From JBGQAS01 sp964498605 (lineage in GTDB: Bacteria > Chloroflexota > Anaerolineae > Anaerolineales > Anaerolineaceae): a stretch of 21,782 bases of DNA. The stretch lies in assembly GCA_964498605.1 (NCBI GenBank), contig CAZCHK010000037.1, forward strand, positions 1 through 21,782, given 5' to 3'. The stretch's first letter is position 1; each line of letters begins with the position of its first letter. Below the pieces are notes generated by a model. That model saw nothing but the letters and a program-made list of their open reading frames with translations. It did not search any database and was not told where the DNA came from. Positions 21,777 through 21,782 of the stretch are shown here, one piece after another. The position numbers and the translations under genes are program-made.

Positions 21777-21782
21777 GAGGTT

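Overview
The window reads as a chromosomal segment of a bacterium, most likely a Chloroflexota member of the Anaerolineae type. This is inferred from lipoproteins with short lipoboxes and Glu/Pro/Val-rich linkers, a thiolase/DUF35 pair next to a branched-chain-type ABC transporter, a heliorhodopsin, and an SdrD_B/FN3-like surface lipoprotein. No marker gene proves the assignment. Shine-Dalgarno sequences of the AAGGAGG type are strong at many starts.

Layout. (1) 1-8462, plus strand: the end of an unrecognised gene, an SCP2-type thiolase, its DUF35 Zn-ribbon/OB-fold partner, an alpha/beta hydrolase, then a complete five-gene HAAT (Liv-type) ABC importer: lipoprotein binding protein, two ATPases, two permeases. 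Tight spacing suggests a catabolic and uptake operon for an acyl, aromatic or amino-acid-derived compound. The first permease carries a large extra membrane insert. (2) 8490-8804: tRNA-Gly(TCC), whose 3' end and terminator are repeated downstream in decaying ~89-bp tandem copies. (3) 9039-11792: an S41-family lipoprotein protease with a perfect terminator, then a CAT-anticodon tRNA that looks more like tRNA-Ile2 than elongator tRNA-Met. (4) 11845-17313: a class-C beta-lactamase-fold serine hydrolase, then an AT-richer surface-polysaccharide pair (O-antigen-ligase-like protein and a GT39-like membrane glycosyltransferase, convergent). (5) 17395-17673, minus strand: two unannotated micro-genes for 25- and 28-residue lysine-rich peptides, each with an excellent ribosome binding site, sharing a promoter and ending in a hairpin. 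A third 19-codon ORF abuts the TTG start of the glycosyltransferase gene. (6) 17960-18936: a heliorhodopsin gene with its retinal lysine and counter-ion glutamate, an operator-like palindrome overlapping a TTGACA box upstream, and a strong terminator. (7) 18982-21782: an MFS transporter, and a convergent surface lipoprotein with FN3-like and SdrD_B-like domains.

The least ordinary items are the lysine-rich micro-gene pair, the heliorhodopsin with its palindromic upstream site, the tRNA-tail repeats, and the enlarged LivH-type permease. All calls come from reading the sequence and from memory of protein families; no database search was run.
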